Shown: positions 15,438 through 17,390 of the stretch, piece after piece | Layout of the letters: the number at the start of each line of letters is the position of its first letter | How positions within the stretch are numbered: the first letter of the stretch is position 1 | Assembly (NCBI GenBank): GCA_002167945.1 | Contig: NHDB01000025.1 | Location: 21,860-39,249, forward strand | Source of the DNA: Flavobacteriaceae bacterium TMED48 | GTDB lineage: Bacteria > Bacteroidota > Bacteroidia > Flavobacteriales > Flavobacteriaceae | Direction of reading: 5' to 3' | Length of the DNA: 17,390 bases | Notes under the pieces: model-generated | What the model was told of the DNA's origin: nothing | What the model saw: only the letters and a program-made list of their open reading frames with translations | The model's database searches: none | Position numbers and translations under genes: made by a program

Positions 15438-15983
15438 ATGAAAGCAGGTGATTTTCTTATAGCAACTCCAACCATTATTGGCGATTATAACTTTAGGCGC
15501 TCTGGAATTCTTATGGTTGATCGCAAAACTACTGGAACTGTTGGCTTTATTATCAATAAAAAATTAGAGTATACACTCGATGAGTTGATGGAGAATGTAA
15601 GCTCACCGTTTCCTATGTATTACGGGGGTCCTGTTGAACAAGACAATTTATTTTTTGTTCATAAGCTAGGTGATCAGATCCCAAACAGTCTACATATTGT
15701 CGGGGATTTGCATTGGAGTGGTGATTTTGAGTCTGTTTTAAAACTACTCGAGTTAAAAAAAGTAAATCCAACTCAAATCCGATTTTTTTTGGGGTATAGT
15801 GGATGGTCAGAAGGGCAACTTGAATCTGAAATCAAGGAGGATTCTTGGGCAGTAATTGACTCTGAAGAAGTCATAGATTGGATGGACAATTCCAGTGAAG
15901 ATTTTTGGAAAAACCAAATGAGAGCTATGGGTGGTCGTTTTTTAATCTGGTCTAATGCACCTGAAAATCCACTTTCAAATTAA
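15438..15983 (+). CDS. YqgE/AlgH family protein
   Basis: This 181-residue protein of the UPF0301 (YqgE/AlgH) family has MKAGDFLIATPTI at the N-terminus, then GTVGFIINK, MYYGGPVEQDNLFFVHK (67-83 region), RFFLGYSGWSEGQLESEI and SWAVID. The family fold is known from structures, but the function is unclear; AlgH was named for a role in alginate expression in Pseudomonas. The start at 15438 is chosen because the protein then begins at the family-typical MKAGDFLIATP; an in-frame ATG at 15408 lies inside the HU terminator and adds ten residues. Its stop codon overlaps the convergent aminotransferase-like gene by 4 bases. Confidence 0.93.
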   Translation: MKAGDFLIATPTIIGDYNFRRSGILMVDRKTTGTVGFIINKKLEYTLDELMENVSSPFPMYYGGPVEQDNLFFVHKLGDQIPNSLHIVGDLHWSGDFESVLKLLELKKVNPTQIRFFLGYSGWSEGQLESEIKEDSWAVIDSEEVIDWMDNSSEDFWKNQMRAMGGRFLIWSNAPENPLSN

Positions 15984-16798
15984 CCTAACTGATCGACAAA
16001 ATCCCGATATATTTTTTGGGATTGTATCGAATTATACGAAGTTTTACGGTATTGAGTGATGCTTTGACCTCCAGATTCTATTGAAAGGACGAGAAGTTCT
16101 TTTGATTTTTGTAGTTCAAATGGATTGATTGGTTGTTCTACCAATTCCAGTCCTGCTGTACCTTTAAGCAACCATTCATTAAAAGCAGTACGAAAAGTGA
16201 AGTCCTGACAGCCCGATTCTAAATTTGGTGTGAGTATTATATTTTCTTGAAAAAGATATAAACTGCCATGAAGTGTCTCTACAAGATTTTTTTGATCGTT
16301 TAATAAAACGCAATCATCAAGACCATTTTCTTCTGCATATCGCTTACCAATGGTAAAGATCGTTTTGTTTGTCGTAGACAGATTTGACAGATTGCTCGCT
16401 TGAACATTAGCCTCTTTAAAAAGATCAAGATTATAGTTTTGTGAAGGCTCAGTTTGATTCAATGCAGCTACCTGAGCTATACTCATCAAAAAGGCAATAG
16501 TGCCTTGATAGGGGAGGAATTGAAAGTGAATTAAAGCACTGTTTGAGGTTGAGGTTTCCGCTCCCATCAATTTATCAATTTCAGCTTGGAGGTACTCCAT
16601 GGTGTAGGTAATGGGTATTTCGAATCTATGTCTTCTAAGACTGGCGATCATCCTAAAATAATGTTGTTCCCAAAAGAGAATTTTTCCATTTTGGTAACGC
16701 AACTTTTCTGTGATTGAAAATTCTGAATGAAGCTTTTGAATAAGGTCAGCAGGGATTTCGCTAAAACTCGAAATCAGTGTACCGTTAGAGTTGATCAT
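15980..16798 (-). CDS. Class IV aminotransferase-like protein, probably catalytically inactive
   Basis: This 272-residue protein is recognisable as fold-type IV PLP aminotransferase (branched-chain aminotransferase / aminodeoxychorismate lyase group). Supporting features are KILFWEQHYFRMIASLRRHR (39-58), AEENGLDDCVLLN (155-167), the conserved Glu174 (NLVETLHGSLYLF) and NPFELQKSKEL near the C-terminus. The PLP-linking Lys normally found in the (L)KTTN motif is Ser141 (NLSTTNK); Lys145 is the nearest Lys. The N-terminal RGFxYGDxxFET motif of the family is also missing, replaced by SEFSITEKLRY. With both lost, transaminase activity is unlikely, though the frame is intact, so it is not an obvious pseudogene. 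It is preceded by the START-like gene on the same strand, 8 bases away, and is probably co-transcribed with it. Confidence 0.85.
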   Translation of the reverse strand: MINSNGTLISSFSEIPADLIQKLHSEFSITEKLRYQNGKILFWEQHYFRMIASLRRHRFEIPITYTMEYLQAEIDKLMGAETSTSNSALIHFQFLPYQGTIAFLMSIAQVAALNQTEPSQNYNLDLFKEANVQASNLSNLSTTNKTIFTIGKRYAEENGLDDCVLLNDQKNLVETLHGSLYLFQENIILTPNLESGCQDFTFRTAFNEWLLKGTAGLELVEQPINPFELQKSKELLVLSIESGGQSITQYRKTSYNSIQSQKIYRDFVDQLG

Positions 16799-16806
16799 TC
16801 TACAAA

Positions 16807-17199
16807 TTAGCTAGCGCCTAAAACTTGTTTTAAATCTGAGACCAAATTATCCCAAAGCATTTTAGATTCTTCGAGCTCGTCTTCCTCTGTAAAATCAGTA
16901 ACTATTAAAGAGACATCTTTGGTGATTTCATCTACCTGAATCTTAAATTCAAAATAGTAATCTTCGTCGCCCTCCTCATCGTTTTGCCATTGAAATTTGA
17001 CTTTATCGTTGTTTTTCTTTTGTAACAGCAAAGCGGTTTCCTCAGAATCATCCCAAATAAAGGTAAATCGCTCTCCCCTCGAATTCACGTTATCTGCAAA
17101 CCATTCTGATAGCCCGGAAGGGGTAGAAAGGTATTGAAACAACAGTTGGGGGGATGCGTGGAAATCGTATTCTATAGAAAAACTTTTTTTGGTGCTCAT
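16807..17199 (-). CDS. START-like (AHSA1/SRPBCC-type) domain protein
   Basis: This 130-residue protein has the Bet v1/START-like pattern: KKSFSIEYDFHASPQLLFQY, then LSTPSGLSEWFADNVNSRGE (30-49 region), FTFIWDDSEE, a strand pair rich in acidic residues and a closing helix (MLWDNLVSDLKQVL). The family is found in Bacteroidota as short cytoplasmic proteins of unknown function; the related AHSA1 proteins act on Hsp90. The ATG at 17199 gives MSTKKSFSIEYDF, the natural beginning; an upstream TTG at 17220 would add seven residues. It is upstream of the aminotransferase-like gene on the same strand with an 8-base gap. Confidence 0.85.
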   Translation of the reverse strand: MSTKKSFSIEYDFHASPQLLFQYLSTPSGLSEWFADNVNSRGERFTFIWDDSEETALLLQKKNNDKVKFQWQNDEEGDEDYYFEFKIQVDEITKDVSLIVTDFTEEDELEESKMLWDNLVSDLKQVLGAS

Positions 17200-17272
17200 A
17201 GGTAGATAATCTGTGTCCAATATATTGAAAAAACATTAAGGACCATATTAATTTTAAAATATTTTCAAAAGG

Positions 17273-17303
17273 TTGTTCGTAGCGGATTATGTTTTTATAT
17301 TTG
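17273..17303 (+). promoter_or_regulatory. Promoter of tRNA-Met
   Basis: TTG (17273-17275), a 20-base spacer and TATATTTG (17296-17303) fit the Bacteroidota promoter consensus exactly. The expected transcription start is near 17308-17310, a few bases before the tRNA. Confidence 0.8.
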
Positions 17304-17314
17304 CCCACCGAAAT

Positions 17315-17388
17315 GGCGAGGTAGCTCAGCCGGTTAGAGCGTCGGATTCATAACCCGGAGGTCGGGAGTTCAAGTCTCCCTCTCGCTA
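17315..17388 (+). tRNA. tRNA-Met (CAT anticodon)
   Basis: A 74-base cloverleaf folds by eye: acceptor stem GGCGAGG with TCTCGCT (two G-U pairs at the ends), D arm with GCTC/GAGC, anticodon loop TTCATAA with CAT at 17349-17351, variable loop AGGTC, T arm GGGAG-TTCAAGT-CTCCC. Discriminator A73 is at 17388; CCA is not encoded. A31-C39 in the anticodon stem does not pair. CAT tRNAs may be elongator Met, initiator Met or lysidine-modified Ile; the absence of three consecutive G-C pairs at the base of the anticodon stem argues against initiator. Confidence 0.93.
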
Positions 17389-17390
17389 CA

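Noticed and set aside
1..17390. Insertion sequences, integrases, CRISPR arrays or phage genes
   Set aside because: No transposase or integrase motifs, no regularly spaced repeats and no attachment-site duplication next to the tRNA were visible; the tRNA's downstream side is outside the window.

Overview
The window looks like chromosome from a member of the Bacteroidota, most probably Flavobacteriia. The DNA is AT-rich, and several genes are preceded by the TAnnTTTG -7 element used by the Bacteroidota housekeeping sigma factor. Families typical of the phylum are present: DUF2911, DUF4290 next to murA, a CarboxypepD_reg-like outer-layer protein, a RecQ without HRDC, and a MurA with Asp in place of the catalytic Cys. 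Four different photolyase/cryptochrome genes in one cluster suggest a light-exposed habitat; that is inference.

Region 1 (1-694): the 5' part of a secreted DUF2911 gene reads leftward off the window edge, followed by a short divergent intergenic region.

Region 2 (695-8369): a light and DNA-repair cluster, all on the plus strand and tightly packed. The order is SRPBCC protein, SDR-fold protein, class I CPD photolyase and a 47-residue DUF2256 zinc-ribbon-like gene overlapping the photolyase end. Then comes a gap holding a decayed OmpA-family remnant and a strong terminator, followed by cryptochrome DASH, a [4Fe-4S] prokaryotic (6-4) photolyase (FeS-BCP), a divergent photolyase homologue and a DUF2805/TIGR03643 protein. 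Genes overlap or nearly touch within each half, so there are probably two transcription units split by the terminator. Three of the four photolyase-family members keep the residues expected of working enzymes. The fourth has lost the CPD-site residues, the flavin-proximal Asn and at least the terminal electron-transfer Trp. The SDR lacks the catalytic Tyr. The conserved set of atypical flavoprotein, inactive-looking SDR, SRPBCC ligand-binding protein and two tiny companion proteins is the best candidate here for an undescribed system.

Region 3 (8371-11551, minus strand): ordinary housekeeping, in transcription order a DUF493 protein, DUF4290 protein, murA and a CarboxypepD_reg-like protein. 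It converges on the photolyase cluster with a 1-nt gap.

Region 4 (11597-15983, plus strand): an AAA_28 ATPase, recQ and fmt form an overlapping operon. An HU-type DNA-binding protein with its own promoter and terminator follows, then a YqgE/AlgH protein.

Region 5 (15980-17390): a class IV aminotransferase-like protein that has lost the PLP lysine and a START-like protein read leftward. A tRNA-Met(CAT) with a near-ideal promoter lies at the right edge.
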